Assembly (NCBI GenBank): GCA_023665865.1
Contig: JAMPDC010000001.1
Span: forward strand, 1,510,637 to 1,574,636
DNA: 64,000 nt
Direction of reading: 5' to 3'
From: Staphylococcus sp.
GTDB lineage: Bacteria; Bacteroidota; Bacteroidia; Bacteroidales; Muribaculaceae
Below the pieces are notes generated by a model. It was not told where the DNA came from. It worked only from the letters and a program-made list of their open reading frames with translations, and made no database searches. This document shows, one piece after another, positions 51,691 through 61,690 of the stretch; within the stretch, counting starts at the first letter, position 1; each line of letters begins with the position of its first letter. The position numbers and the translations under genes are program-made.

Positions 51691-52566
51691 TCACTGCTTT
51701 TTCAGCTTGCCGAGGATCTCGGCCGCGCGGACTCTCTTGTAGCCCTTGGGAGCTGACCATGCTTTGGCATAACCACGGCCCCATTCAGCCTTGGAAGGCT
51801 TGATCTCAATGCCGCCGGTAAATGTACCTTTCGCCGTCGGTGCGGAGATCATGGTCGTGGCTGCCACAGGTCCGGTGGCAGTTGTCGAGAAGTCGGAATA
51901 GTCGGCCGTGATCGGTGCGCGCCCAGGGATATTGACCGTGAGAAGTTCGAGATTGCCGGTCGGGGTGTCGAGGGTAAAGTCATAGTCCATACCCATCACT
52001 GAGCGCGTAGGCGTGATGGTCCACGTGGCGGCATTGCCACCCAACTTGCAATCTGAAAGACGGATGCCATCCTTGCCAACGACAAAAGGACGTCCGAGCA
52101 ACAGATCCTGCACATTTCCGACCGTGGCCGGAAATCCGCCGAAAAGATCATGAATACTCTCGGCGAAATATATCTTTTCAAGTTTATAGGTGGCATAGAC
52201 ACTGTCGGTCGTCACCATGACGGTCGCCACTTCCATACCGAAAAACCGGAGCGAGAGATTGATCAAACGGTCACGCACCATAGTCATGGTGCCTCCGACA
52301 CTAAAACGCTTAGGGCTCTGGAGATTGAGCGTCACCGGCACCTTCATTTCCTCCCAGCCGCTGTAGCTCCCCTCGAGCGATCCGAACAGTTGCTCAAGCT
52401 GAGCCTTGCCGAGAGCCGAGGCATTGCCGGTCTCATATCCGGCCGATGTGCCCGACGACGCACTGCGTCCGGAGTGGCAGGATGCGGTCAGGAGAGTGAT
52501 GAATATCGAAAACAACAGACAACCCGCCATACGGCGGGTGTCGCTAAGCAGTATGAATGATGTCAT
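51691..52566 (-). CDS. DUF4292 lipoprotein
   Basis: A 291-residue protein with lipobox LLTASC (Cys30 from the first ATG, or residue 18 if translation starts at the second Met). The fold resembles LolA-like lipid-binding domains (MKVPVTLNLQSPKRFSVGGT, MVRDRLINLSLRFFGMEVAT). The start overlaps the TPR gene's stop (ATGA), favouring the first ATG. Found beside EnvC and TPR genes in many Bacteroidales; a role in envelope lipid or lipoprotein handling is inferred. Confidence 0.82.
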   Translation of the reverse strand: MTSFILLSDTRRMAGCLLFSIFITLLTASCHSGRSASSGTSAGYETGNASALGKAQLEQLFGSLEGSYSGWEEMKVPVTLNLQSPKRFSVGGTMTMVRDRLINLSLRFFGMEVATVMVTTDSVYATYKLEKIYFAESIHDLFGGFPATVGNVQDLLLGRPFVVGKDGIRLSDCKLGGNAATWTITPTRSVMGMDYDFTLDTPTGNLELLTVNIPGRAPITADYSDFSTTATGPVAATTMISAPTAKGTFTGGIEIKPSKAEWGRGYAKAWSAPKGYKRVRAAEILGKLKKQ

Positions 52567-54308
52567 TTGAAGAAATATGTCTTATGTTTCACTTTCTTTT
52601 CAAGGAGCTTATTGTCGGGGGCAAGTTTGAAAGCCTCTTTCCAGAACTCCAGAGCGCCGTCGGGATCACCGTCCATGAAATAGATGTCGCCTGCATGCTC
52701 AAGCACTTCTTCCGACTGTTCGCCGGCCATGATCTCAAGCGTCCGGTCGATGATCTCGCGGGCCTTTGCATAATCCTTGCGTTTGAACAGCACCCAGGCA
52801 TAGGTGTCGAGAGTAGTGGCGTTGTCAGGTTCGGCCTCAGAAGCCTTTTCGACCATGGAGAGAGCCTTGTCGAGATCGCGGCCCTCGCAGGCGAGATAGT
52901 AAGCGCAGTTGTTGAGCGCCATGTAATTGTCGGGGTTATAGAGGAGCGACTTCTGGTAGAATGTAAAGGCACTGTCGGCCAATTCCTGCCCGTAGAGATT
53001 GTCGGCGATGGCACCATAGATACTCGAGAGGGTCATGACATCGGTCGAGTCGACATATTGCAGCGCATTGTTGTATTCGATAGAGGCTTTCTGCCGGTCA
53101 CCCTCCTGCGCATAGATGGAACCGAGCACAAGATACTGCTTGCCATCCTCAGGATAGTAGCGCAGGGAGCGCTTGATGGCATCGCGGGCCTTGTCGAGCT
53201 CGTTTTCCTGAAGATAGAGCGACGACAGCATCTGCCACCCCTCCTGATCGGCAGGATCGAGATCAAGCGTGCGTTCAGTCTGCTCGGCCGCTTTCACATA
53301 GTCGTGCGTAAGTATGAGGTAGCGTGAATAGAGCGAATGGATGTCATGCTCATGGGGATGTTGCTCGATCAGCACGTCAAAGAGCTGACCGATGCGCGGG
53401 AGCTGGGTGGAATCGCTATACATCTCCTGGATGTAGCTGCGGAGAATCTCAAGTTTCGTGTTGACGTCGAGGTCTTTCTGGATCAAAGCCTGGAAAACTT
53501 CATTGTCAAAGGCAGCGCTGTCGCCAAGCGACTTATAGAACTGTGCGCGGGAATAGTATGCGAGACCGTTGGTCGGGTCGATGACACAAGCGCTGTCATA
53601 AAACTCTTTCGCACGGTCGCTCAATCCGAACATTGAGTAGATGTCGCCGGAAAAGATCTGGAACTCGACGTTTTTCGGCGAAGCCGCACGCAGGCGGTCA
53701 ACCTCACCGAGAATCGAAGCTGTGTCCTGGAGAGTGTAGTAGAGCTTGATTTTTGTCGACGAGAGGGGTATGCTCATGCCCTCCGACGCTTCAACGGAGT
53801 CGTAGACGGCAATGGCACGGTCACGGTCGGCATCAGTGCCACCCTGTCCGAGCACGTTCGCGTAGCGGTAGGTGATCTCAAGATGGTCGGGATAGTAGGT
53901 GTGGAGCCGTTTCCATGTGCGCAGAGCCTCCTCGCGGTTGAGGAGCTGCTCGTTGAGCATCGCATAGCGCGAGCCATAGTAGAGATCCGAGGGATTCTCC
54001 TCGGTGTAGGCCCGCAACAGATCTATCGACTTATCGAGCAAGGTGGAGTCGATCTGTGACAGACGCAGCAGATAGGGCCACAGCTCAACCCCGAGATCCT
54101 TGTCATCGGCATTGAGTTCGTGGGCTCTCTCGAGCAGCGAGAAGGCGGCATCGAGTTGCCCCTGTGATTTTGCCCGGAGTGCTTCGAGATAGATATAGTC
54201 AGCTTTGCGCGCATCCTCGCCCGATGATAGATCCCGACGGCTTTTGGCCATCAGTGAAAGCGCACCGAGCACGATGACTGCCAGAATGAGGATGGGAAGT
54301 TTTTTCAT
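52563..54308 (-). CDS. TPR-repeat periplasmic protein
   Basis: A 581-residue protein with an N-terminal signal or anchor (MKKLPILILAVIVLGALSLM) and about 12 TPR units over the rest (e.g. DLYYGSRYAMLNEQLLNREE, GLAYYSRAQFYKSLGDSAAF, YMALNNCAYYLACEGRDLDK). It is probably a scaffold in the periplasm for outer-membrane or secretion components. It lies 26 bp after dut and overlaps the DUF4292 gene by 4 bp. Confidence 0.88.
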   Translation of the reverse strand: MKKLPILILAVIVLGALSLMAKSRRDLSSGEDARKADYIYLEALRAKSQGQLDAAFSLLERAHELNADDKDLGVELWPYLLRLSQIDSTLLDKSIDLLRAYTEENPSDLYYGSRYAMLNEQLLNREEALRTWKRLHTYYPDHLEITYRYANVLGQGGTDADRDRAIAVYDSVEASEGMSIPLSSTKIKLYYTLQDTASILGEVDRLRAASPKNVEFQIFSGDIYSMFGLSDRAKEFYDSACVIDPTNGLAYYSRAQFYKSLGDSAAFDNEVFQALIQKDLDVNTKLEILRSYIQEMYSDSTQLPRIGQLFDVLIEQHPHEHDIHSLYSRYLILTHDYVKAAEQTERTLDLDPADQEGWQMLSSLYLQENELDKARDAIKRSLRYYPEDGKQYLVLGSIYAQEGDRQKASIEYNNALQYVDSTDVMTLSSIYGAIADNLYGQELADSAFTFYQKSLLYNPDNYMALNNCAYYLACEGRDLDKALSMVEKASEAEPDNATTLDTYAWVLFKRKDYAKAREIIDRTLEIMAGEQSEEVLEHAGDIYFMDGDPDGALEFWKEAFKLAPDNKLLEKKVKHKTYFFK

Positions 54309-54334
54309 TTGACGAAATACGGTGTGGAAAAGTC

Positions 54335-54778
54335 TCAGTCGACCCCGGTGTGACCGAAGCCACCGTCGCCGCGCTCGGTCTCGTCGATACGGTCGACCTG
54401 TTCCCAGGCGACATGGACATATTCCTTGATCACGAGCTGCGCGATGCGCTCACCGTCGGTGATAGTGTAGGGTTCGTTTGAGAGGTTAATGACAATAATT
54501 CCGATTTCACCACGATAGTCCGCATCAATGGTTCCGGGAGTGTTGACGAGCGAGATGCCATGTTTCAAGGCAAGCCCCGAACGGGGACGCACCTGACACT
54601 CATAGCCCTGCGGGAGCTGCATGCGCAGACCGGTGGGGATCAGGGCCCGTTGCAGAGGCTGCAGGGTCAGTGGTTCCTTGAGATTTGCACGGACATCCAT
54701 CCCGGCAGACGAGTGGGTCTCGTAGGCAGGCAGTGGATGTGAGGAGTCATTGATGATTTTTACCTTGATATGTTCCAT
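54335..54778 (-). CDS. dut: dUTP diphosphatase
   Basis: A 147-residue trimeric dUTPase with all five motifs: SAGMDVRA (1), [11 protein letters not shown] (2), [14 protein letters not shown] (3), GERIAQLVI (4) and the C-terminal [11 protein letters not shown] (5). It hydrolyses dUTP to dUMP, keeping uracil out of DNA and supplying thymidylate synthesis. First gene of the minus-strand run that continues to the DUF3256 gene. Diverges from the PPIase gene across a 291-bp gap. Confidence 0.96.
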   Translation of the reverse strand: MEHIKVKIINDSSHPLPAYETHSSAGMDVRANLKEPLTLQPLQRALIPTGLRMQLPQGYECQVRPRSGLALKHGISLVNTPGTIDADYRGEIGIIVINLSNEPYTITDGERIAQLVIKEYVHVAWEQVDRIDETERGDGGFGHTGVD

Positions 54779-55018
54779 AGATGGAGCCGGAGAAACGGTT
54801 GAAAATAGTCGAAAGTGAAATACTTATTATAATTAACAAGCGAAAGTAGCAAAAATCTTTCAAATCCGACGAGTTTTTATCCAGGAAATTGAAATGTCGG
54901 CCGTAAAACACCCCTGAAAGCCCCTCTCTACAATGGTTTTGACACAGGAATGTCATAGTGTCGAGTGTGAAATTTTCTTTAAATCGCAGTGATTTTAGCG
55001 TGTTTGTGAGATTTTTAG

Positions 55019-55026
55019 TAACTTTG
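55019..55026 (+). promoter_or_regulatory. -7 box of the PPIase operon
   Basis: TAACTTTG, 43 nt before the GTG start. A TTTG at 55003 is too close to be the -33 element, and TTTA at 54994 is the nearest at about 21 nt. The upstream 200 bases show no other feature. Confidence 0.6.
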
Positions 55027-55069
55027 GGGCTGATATTCGGAATTCTCACATTTATCATTAGACAAGCTC

Positions 55070-56434
55070 GTGAAAATCAAATCAATAATATTACTCGGCA
55101 TCCTTCTTCTTTCGGGAGCCGCTTATGTTTCAGCCGGCACCGACAACGTAGCCGAAGAAGTAGCATGGGTCGTGGGCGACCAACCCATCTGGAAATCAGA
55201 AATCGAGGAAGCCTATCAGAACATGCTTTTCGAGAGAGTGCCCATTGCAGGCGACCCTTATTGCGTTGTCCCCGAGCAGCTTGCCATCCAGAAGCTCTAT
55301 CTCCACCAGGCCGATATGGACACCATCGAGATTGCTGACGCAATGGTGTTTCAGAACGTCGAGATGACCATCAACGGCTACATCAACGACCTTGGCTCGA
55401 AGGAGAAAGTCGAGCAGTATTTCAACAAGTCTATCCCTGCACTGCGCGAGTCGCTGCGCGAGATGGTGCGCAGCCGAGGCCGCGTCCAGGAAGTGCAGCG
55501 CAACCTGACAAAAGATATCACCAGCACTCCGGCCGAGATACGTCGCTATTTCGACAAACTTCCTGCCGACAGCATCCCCTGGGTGCCTCTCCAGGTCGAG
55601 ACTCAGATCCTCACAGTAGCTCCTGCCATCCCCCGCGAAGCCATCGAGGATGTGAAAGCCCGTCTGCGCAACTTCACCGAGCAGGTCAACAAAGGTGAAA
55701 GCCAGTTCTCAACCCTCGCAATCCTCTATTCGGAAGATCCCGGCAGCGCCAGCCGCGGCGGAGAGCTCGGTTTCAGCGGCCGCGCCCAGTTTGTGCCGGA
55801 ATTCTCGGCTGTCGCCTTCAACCTCAACGATCCCAAGAAAGTATCGAAAATCGTCGAGACTGAATATGGTTTCCACATCATCCAGCTCATCGAGAAGCGC
55901 GGTGACCGCATCAACGTGCGCCACATCCTGCTCAAACCTAAAGTTGACGAGAAGGATCTCACCGAGGCCGTCACCCGCATGGACTCGCTCCGTACCGACA
56001 TAATAGCGAAAAAATTCACCTTCGAGGATGCAGTCTCCATCATCTCACAAGACAAGGATACCCGCAACAACCGCGGATCAATGGTCAACAACAACACTGG
56101 CTCGACCCGCTTCCAGATGAGCGAGCTTCCTCAGGAAATAGCCAAACTCGTCAACGACATGGAACCGGGTGACATCTCGAAGCCCTTCATCATGCTCGAT
56201 CCCAAAACCCAGCATGAGATCGTGGCTATGGTCAAGCTGACAAACCGCATCCCGGGCCACAAGGCCAACATCAGCGATGACTTCCAGCTGATCAAGTCGA
56301 TGTATGAGACCTCGCGCCGTCAGGAAATCCTCGACACTTGGCTGGCCAATAAAATCAAAAATACATATATCCGCATCGAAGACGGCTGGCGCGACTGCGA
56401 GTTCCAGAACAAAGGCTGGGTCAAGCAGCAGTAA
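55070..56434 (+). CDS. SurA-like peptidyl-prolyl isomerase
   Basis: A 454-residue periplasmic chaperone starting at GTG 55070, with signal peptide (IILLGILLLSGAAYVSAG). An N-terminal SurA-like helical domain (about 25-165) is followed by two parvulin domains (ASRGGELGFSGRAQFVPEF...; VRHILLKPKVDEKDL...). It assists outer-membrane protein folding. It is followed by an OstA-like gene after 30 bp, forming an outer-membrane biogenesis unit. Confidence 0.9.
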   Translation: MKIKSIILLGILLLSGAAYVSAGTDNVAEEVAWVVGDQPIWKSEIEEAYQNMLFERVPIAGDPYCVVPEQLAIQKLYLHQADMDTIEIADAMVFQNVEMTINGYINDLGSKEKVEQYFNKSIPALRESLREMVRSRGRVQEVQRNLTKDITSTPAEIRRYFDKLPADSIPWVPLQVETQILTVAPAIPREAIEDVKARLRNFTEQVNKGESQFSTLAILYSEDPGSASRGGELGFSGRAQFVPEFSAVAFNLNDPKKVSKIVETEYGFHIIQLIEKRGDRINVRHILLKPKVDEKDLTEAVTRMDSLRTDIIAKKFTFEDAVSIISQDKDTRNNRGSMVNNNTGSTRFQMSELPQEIAKLVNDMEPGDISKPFIMLDPKTQHEIVAMVKLTNRIPGHKANISDDFQLIKSMYETSRRQEILDTWLANKIKNTYIRIEDGWRDCEFQNKGWVKQQ

Positions 56435-56464
56435 GGACAGAACCGATAATCATCCTGCGTCCTG

Positions 56465-58495
56465 ATGAAACAGTCATCAATACTCGCACTTTTAGCGGTC
56501 GCTGTCATCTCGCTCCCCGCGATGTTCGCACAGAATCCAAAGGATGGCGAAGCTAAGGCTCCCGCGCCTAAGACGGCTCCCGCGCCGCGCAAGAGTGTGA
56601 TCCGCCCCACCATCCCGCAAGCCGACCGCCATGAACCGGGCAAGGTGTTTCTCGAGAAAGCCGACAGACTCATGTTTGACCAGGCGAGAGATTCCGACGT
56701 GCAGATTCTGGTAGGCAACGTCATGTTCCGCAAGGGAGACATGTTCATGTATTGCGACAGCGCACGCTTCAACGAGAAAACATCCTCGCTCGACGCTTTC
56801 AGAAACGTGCACATGGAGCAAGGCGACACCCTCTTTGTCTATGGCGACGAACTCTACTACAACGGCATCGAGGAGCTCGCCGAACTGCGTGCATATCCCG
56901 GCAACCGCGTCAGACTTATAAACCGCGACGTATCGCTGACCACCGACGTGTTTTTCTACGATATGGTCAACGAGGTCGGTTATTATGAGACCGGCGGCAC
57001 ACTCACCGACAAGCAAAACATACTGAAGTCGCTTCAGGGATACTATTACCCGAACACAAAGGACGCATTTTTCTATCTAAATGTCGACCTCACCGGGCCG
57101 CGCCCCAACGACACGCTGAGAATGTTTACCGACTCGCTGACCTACAACACTGCCACCAACATCGCCCAGTTGATGTGTCAGACCCTCATTGTCAGCAAGG
57201 ATGGAGAAATCAACTCAACCTCCGGTTTCTATGACACCAATCTCGGCATGGCCGATCTCTATGACCGCTCGAGAGTCCACACACGCCGCGGCAACTATCT
57301 GACAGGCGACACACTCTTCTATGACCGGGAGAAAGGCTTCGGCGAGGCTTTCGGCAACATGGTGCTGACTGACTCAGCCCGCCGCTCCGAGCTCAGGGGG
57401 GACTACGGATTCTATAACGAGCTGACAGATTCAGCCTTTGTCACAGGCAACGCTCTCGCGCTTGAATATTCCAAGGCCGACACGCTCTATCTCCACGGCG
57501 ACACCATCAGCGCCTACATGCTTGCCGATTCATCCAAAGTCACCAACGCATACCACCGTGTCCGTTTCTTCCGCAACGACATACAGGGACTCTGTGACTC
57601 ACTGAGCATAGTCGAGCGCGACTCCATACTATATATGTATTACCATCCCGTCATCTGGAACGGCGACAACCAGATCGTCGGCAACGTCATCTATCTCCAT
57701 TTCAACGACTCGACCACCGACTGGGCGCGTCTGCCGGAATCAGCCATGGTAGCGCAACATGTCGGGGAGGACTGCTACAATCAACTTGTCGGCGACGACA
57801 TGACGGCGTGGTTCAACGACTCGACCATCCGCCGCCTCTATGTCGAGGGAAGTGTCCAGCAGATCATGTTCCCGATGGAAAACGACTCGACCTACAACAA
57901 GTTTGTCTTCTCCGAGAGCAGCTATATGGATGCATACTTCAACGGCAACGATATCGAGCACCTCATCATGTGGCCTGAGACCACAGGTAAGGCCACACCA
58001 CTCTATCTGGCCAAACGGTCATCATACTATCTACAGAATTTCCGTTGGTTCGGACCGCTCCGCCCCATGTCGCCTGACGAAATTTTCGACTATCCGTCAG
58101 AGATGGCCGATCTGAAATCCATGCAGATATTCTCGAAGGTCAGGCCGGATGCCTACACCATACGCGGCACTGTCACCGGACGTCCGAAACCACTCGAACC
58201 GGCCGCCGACAATATGCCCGGTCCCCAGACGAAGACCAAACTTCCCGGCAGAGCGGCGCTGACCGACTCACTGCGCAATATCTCCGACTCCCTCGGCCTC
58301 AACACCGATTCGCTAACCCTGACCCCGGCGGGTCTTGATGTCCCGGAAGAAGAAGCCACGACTGCTCCCGTCGACACAGGCGCGTCGGAAGAGGATGAAG
58401 GGCAGGAAAACAAGCAGCCGGAGAGCCCTGCGGAGCCCGCAGCCATAATCCCCGATTCTTCAAAACGCAACAGCAATCCAGATACAAAAGCATGA
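56465..58495 (+). CDS. OstA-like (LptA/LptD N-domain) protein
   Basis: A 676-residue secreted protein (signal cleaved after MFA-QN). Residues about 55-200 form an OstA/LptA beta-jellyroll (VQILVGNVMFRKGDMFMYCD, NVHMEQGDTLFVYGDELYYN), extended by further repeats of the same type to about 560. The last 110 residues are low-complexity (Pro/Asp/Glu). It probably binds or transports LPS in the periplasm. It overlaps mutL by 4 bp. Confidence 0.85.
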   Translation: MKQSSILALLAVAVISLPAMFAQNPKDGEAKAPAPKTAPAPRKSVIRPTIPQADRHEPGKVFLEKADRLMFDQARDSDVQILVGNVMFRKGDMFMYCDSARFNEKTSSLDAFRNVHMEQGDTLFVYGDELYYNGIEELAELRAYPGNRVRLINRDVSLTTDVFFYDMVNEVGYYETGGTLTDKQNILKSLQGYYYPNTKDAFFYLNVDLTGPRPNDTLRMFTDSLTYNTATNIAQLMCQTLIVSKDGEINSTSGFYDTNLGMADLYDRSRVHTRRGNYLTGDTLFYDREKGFGEAFGNMVLTDSARRSELRGDYGFYNELTDSAFVTGNALALEYSKADTLYLHGDTISAYMLADSSKVTNAYHRVRFFRNDIQGLCDSLSIVERDSILYMYYHPVIWNGDNQIVGNVIYLHFNDSTTDWARLPESAMVAQHVGEDCYNQLVGDDMTAWFNDSTIRRLYVEGSVQQIMFPMENDSTYNKFVFSESSYMDAYFNGNDIEHLIMWPETTGKATPLYLAKRSSYYLQNFRWFGPLRPMSPDEIFDYPSEMADLKSMQIFSKVRPDAYTIRGTVTGRPKPLEPAADNMPGPQTKTKLPGRAALTDSLRNISDSLGLNTDSLTLTPAGLDVPEEEATTAPVDTGASEEDEGQENKQPESPAEPAAIIPDSSKRNSNPDTKA

Positions 58496-60429
58496 GCGAT
58501 GTCATCCGTCTATTGCCCGATTCCGTAGCCAACCAGATTGCGGCTGGCGAGGTGATCCAACGACCGGCCTCGGTGATCAAGGAGCTGGTTGAAAATTCCA
58601 TCGACGCCGGAGCGACTTCCATCACCATCATCCTCAAGGACGCCGGCCGAACCCTCATCCAAGTCATCGACAACGGCAGCGGCATGAGCGACACGGATGC
58701 GCGTCTCGCTTTCGAGCGCCACGCGACATCAAAAATCCGCAAAGCCGACGACCTCTTCGCTCTCTCGACCATGGGATTTCGCGGAGAGGCGCTTGCATCT
58801 ATCGCCGCCATCGCGCAGATCGACCTCCGGACAATGCTCAAGGGGGAGACGGTCGGCACACGCCTGATCATCAATGGCTCAAAAGTTGAAAGCCAGCAGC
58901 CGGAAGCCTGTGCACCCGGCAGCAACCTGATGGTCAAAAATTTGTTTTTCAACGTGCCTGCGCGCCGCAAGTTCCTGAAGAAGGACTCTGTCGAGATGAG
59001 CAATATCATGAGGGAGTTCGAACGCCTGACCCTCGTCAACACCGGCGTAGACTTCACTCTCATAAGCAACGACGTCACTCTCCACTCCCTCCGCCGCACC
59101 TCCTTCAAGCAACGCATCACAGATCTTTTCGGCAAATCGGTCGGCAAGCAGCTCATACCCATCGACACGGACACCTCCATTGTCAGGCTAAGCGGATTCA
59201 TCGGCCTTCCGGAAAATGCCCGCAAGCGCAACCAACTGCAATATTTCATGGTCAACGGACGCAATATGCGTCATCCCTATTTCCACAAGGCCATCATGCA
59301 GTGCTACGAGCGTCTTATCCCGGCCGACGAGCAGCCAAACTATTTCATAAATCTCACCGTCGAGCCCGAGACAATCGACGTCAACATCCATCCGACCAAA
59401 AGCGAGATCAAATTTGAAAACGAGCAAGCCATCTGGCAGATACTCACAGCCGCCGTGCGCGAATCACTCGGACGCTTCAACGCCGCCCCGGCCATAGACT
59501 TCGATGTCGACGAAGCCCCGGAAATCCCGGCCTTCTCCCCCGACGGATCCAGCGCGCCGGAAGTGGAACTCGATCAGGACTACAACCCCTTCCAGACAGG
59601 CTCCCGCGGATCAAAAATCTCGGCATTTATCTCCGACGGAGAGGACGATGAGGAAGCCCCCTACAATCCTCTCGCCGATTTTCCGGCCGCGACACGCAGC
59701 AGTTCCACCGGTCAACAGGCCGCAGGCCGCAAGGCTTCGGCCAATTTCCAGGATTGGGAAAAACTCTATAACGACTTCGTCAAGAAACGCGACGACGGCT
59801 ATGCCTCGATGGTGGAAAGCAAGGTCAATCTGCCTGAAAGCGAACTGGAGCTCGACGACACTTCGCCGTCAAACGCCACACTGCAAATCAAAAACTCATA
59901 TATACTCACCCCGTCGCGCGACGGGCTTATGGTCATCGACCAGCATCGTGCCCACAAGCGCATACTCTACGACAGTTATCTAGCCAAGGCCCGCGAACAT
60001 GCCTTCGTCTGCCAGACAACCATGTTTCCCGAAATTGTGGAACTTTCTCCAGCCCAGAACGCCATACTGACCGACATCGCGCCATCGCTTGAGGAACTGG
60101 GATTCAACATCGCACCTCTCGGCGACAATTCATGGAGCATCACCGGCCAACCCTCAATCATGACCGGCAGCAACCCGCGCGACACCCTCCTCGGCATGAT
60201 AGAGACCATCACCGAGTCGGGCGATGATCCGGCGGCCTCTCTTCAGGAACGCATAGCGCTCTCCATGGCCCGCACCGCCGCGATCAAACGCGGACAGCCG
60301 CTGACGGCGGCTGAAATGGACCATCTTATCAGCGATTTGTTCAAACTTTCAACTCCGGCGCGAACTCCAGAGGGCAAACTGGTGTTTACTATCATAAATC
60401 TCGACGACATCTCCGGTATGCTCGGCTGA
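58492..60429 (+). CDS. mutL: DNA mismatch repair protein MutL
   Basis: A 645-residue protein. The GHKL ATPase part is normal: NQIAAGEVIQRPASVIKELV, DNGSGM, TSKIRKADDLFALSTMGFRG. A linker (about 340-440) precedes a C-terminal dimerisation domain. At the place of the endonuclease motif DQHA-xx-E-xxxx-E it has DQHRAHKRILYD (from 483), and the later Cys/His metal motifs are also missing (RTPEGKL in place of CPHGRP). It is thus expected to be a non-nicking MutL. Start ATGA overlaps the OstA-like gene. Confidence 0.94.
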   Translation: MSDVIRLLPDSVANQIAAGEVIQRPASVIKELVENSIDAGATSITIILKDAGRTLIQVIDNGSGMSDTDARLAFERHATSKIRKADDLFALSTMGFRGEALASIAAIAQIDLRTMLKGETVGTRLIINGSKVESQQPEACAPGSNLMVKNLFFNVPARRKFLKKDSVEMSNIMREFERLTLVNTGVDFTLISNDVTLHSLRRTSFKQRITDLFGKSVGKQLIPIDTDTSIVRLSGFIGLPENARKRNQLQYFMVNGRNMRHPYFHKAIMQCYERLIPADEQPNYFINLTVEPETIDVNIHPTKSEIKFENEQAIWQILTAAVRESLGRFNAAPAIDFDVDEAPEIPAFSPDGSSAPEVELDQDYNPFQTGSRGSKISAFISDGEDDEEAPYNPLADFPAATRSSSTGQQAAGRKASANFQDWEKLYNDFVKKRDDGYASMVESKVNLPESELELDDTSPSNATLQIKNSYILTPSRDGLMVIDQHRAHKRILYDSYLAKAREHAFVCQTTMFPEIVELSPAQNAILTDIAPSLEELGFNIAPLGDNSWSITGQPSIMTGSNPRDTLLGMIETITESGDDPAASLQERIALSMARTAAIKRGQPLTAAEMDHLISDLFKLSTPARTPEGKLVFTIINLDDISGMLG

Positions 60430-60470
60430 GATTTCACCGTGCATCCGCAAATTCATCACTCACACCGCAA

Positions 60471-61682
60471 ATGATCATCCGTTTTATACTGTGTATCATC
60501 CTTACGCTGACATTTGTCACTCCGGTCACTGCCGGGGAGGCTGACGACTGTCGTGACGTGACTGTATCACTGCTGACCGCACGCGCCGGAGCCGATATCT
60601 ATCAGCTCGAGGGACACACAGCCCTGCGCATACAGCATCCGCTGCGTGGCGACTATGTGGTCAACTGGGGTCTGTTTGACTTCAATTCCCCCAACTTCGT
60701 CTACCGCTTCGTCAAAGGCGAGACCGACTACATGGCCGGAGCTGCCGCCACCGAGCATTTCCTGCGCATCTATGAGCGCGAGGGCCGGGCTGTGGTAGAG
60801 CAGATTCTCAATCTCACCCCCGAACAAAAATGCCGCATAGTCGAGCTGACCGATATCAATCTTCAGCCCGCCAACCGCGTCTATCGCTACAACTATGTCC
60901 TCGACAACTGCGCCACCCGCCCTCTCGCCATCATCGAGAAAGCGATCGGCGACACTCTCCGTCTCGGCGCCAAGCCGGGAGTGCCCGTTGAGGCAACCGA
61001 AACATTCCGCAGCGCGATGACCCACTACCATAGCAACTATCCGTGGTATCAATTCGGCATCGACCTCGCGCTCGGCTCCGGCATCGACCGCAAGATCAGC
61101 TCACGGGAGATGTCGTTTGCTCCGGAAGCACTCGAGCAGATGCTCGCTGACGCTACTCTACCCGACGGCTCGAAAGCAGTCAGCGACACCACGACACTCA
61201 CCGGCTCAACCGGCACAAGCGCCATCGACGGCCCCACACCGTGGTATCTCGCACCCAGATTCTGGGTCTTTGCGGTGCTTATCCTCTCACTCAGCCTTTC
61301 AGACAGCCAGTGGCGCAGGAGATCGAAATCGCCCGGCATAGTCGCTAAGATTTTCGACACCGTCGTCTTCTCCCTGATGGGTCTCACCGGCTGCGTCATA
61401 GTCTTTCTCATCTTCATCTCAGTCCATGAGGCCACCTCGCCCAACTGGCTCCTGCTCTGGCTCAATCCCCTCTGTTTTATCGGGGCTGTAGCCGTGTGGT
61501 CAAAAAGGCTTGAAAAGTTGTTAGTTTGCTATCAAATTGTTAACTTTGCACTACTTATTCTCCTCCTGATAATCTTCGGATTCAACATTCAGGTCCCCAA
61601 TCCTGCCTTCATCCCCTTGATCATGGCTGATGGAGTGCGGGCATTGGCATATATAGTCACATATAACAAGAAAAACCGATAA
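60471..61682 (+). CDS. DUF4105 (Lnb-type) membrane protein
   Basis: A 403-residue protein. After a signal peptide (cleavage about VTA-GE), the N-domain DVTVSLLTARAGADIYQLEG, HTALRI and YNYVLDNCATRPL is the DUF4105 pattern, with a conserved His and Cys that recall an NlpC/P60-like site. Residues about 255-400 carry four to five transmembrane helices, a common second part in Bacteroidetes. Function unknown; a periplasmic hydrolase is possible. Confidence 0.85.
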   Translation: MIIRFILCIILTLTFVTPVTAGEADDCRDVTVSLLTARAGADIYQLEGHTALRIQHPLRGDYVVNWGLFDFNSPNFVYRFVKGETDYMAGAAATEHFLRIYEREGRAVVEQILNLTPEQKCRIVELTDINLQPANRVYRYNYVLDNCATRPLAIIEKAIGDTLRLGAKPGVPVEATETFRSAMTHYHSNYPWYQFGIDLALGSGIDRKISSREMSFAPEALEQMLADATLPDGSKAVSDTTTLTGSTGTSAIDGPTPWYLAPRFWVFAVLILSLSLSDSQWRRRSKSPGIVAKIFDTVVFSLMGLTGCVIVFLIFISVHEATSPNWLLLWLNPLCFIGAVAVWSKRLEKLLVCYQIVNFALLILLLIIFGFNIQVPNPAFIPLIMADGVRALAYIVTYNKKNR

Positions 61683-61690
61683 AAATACCG

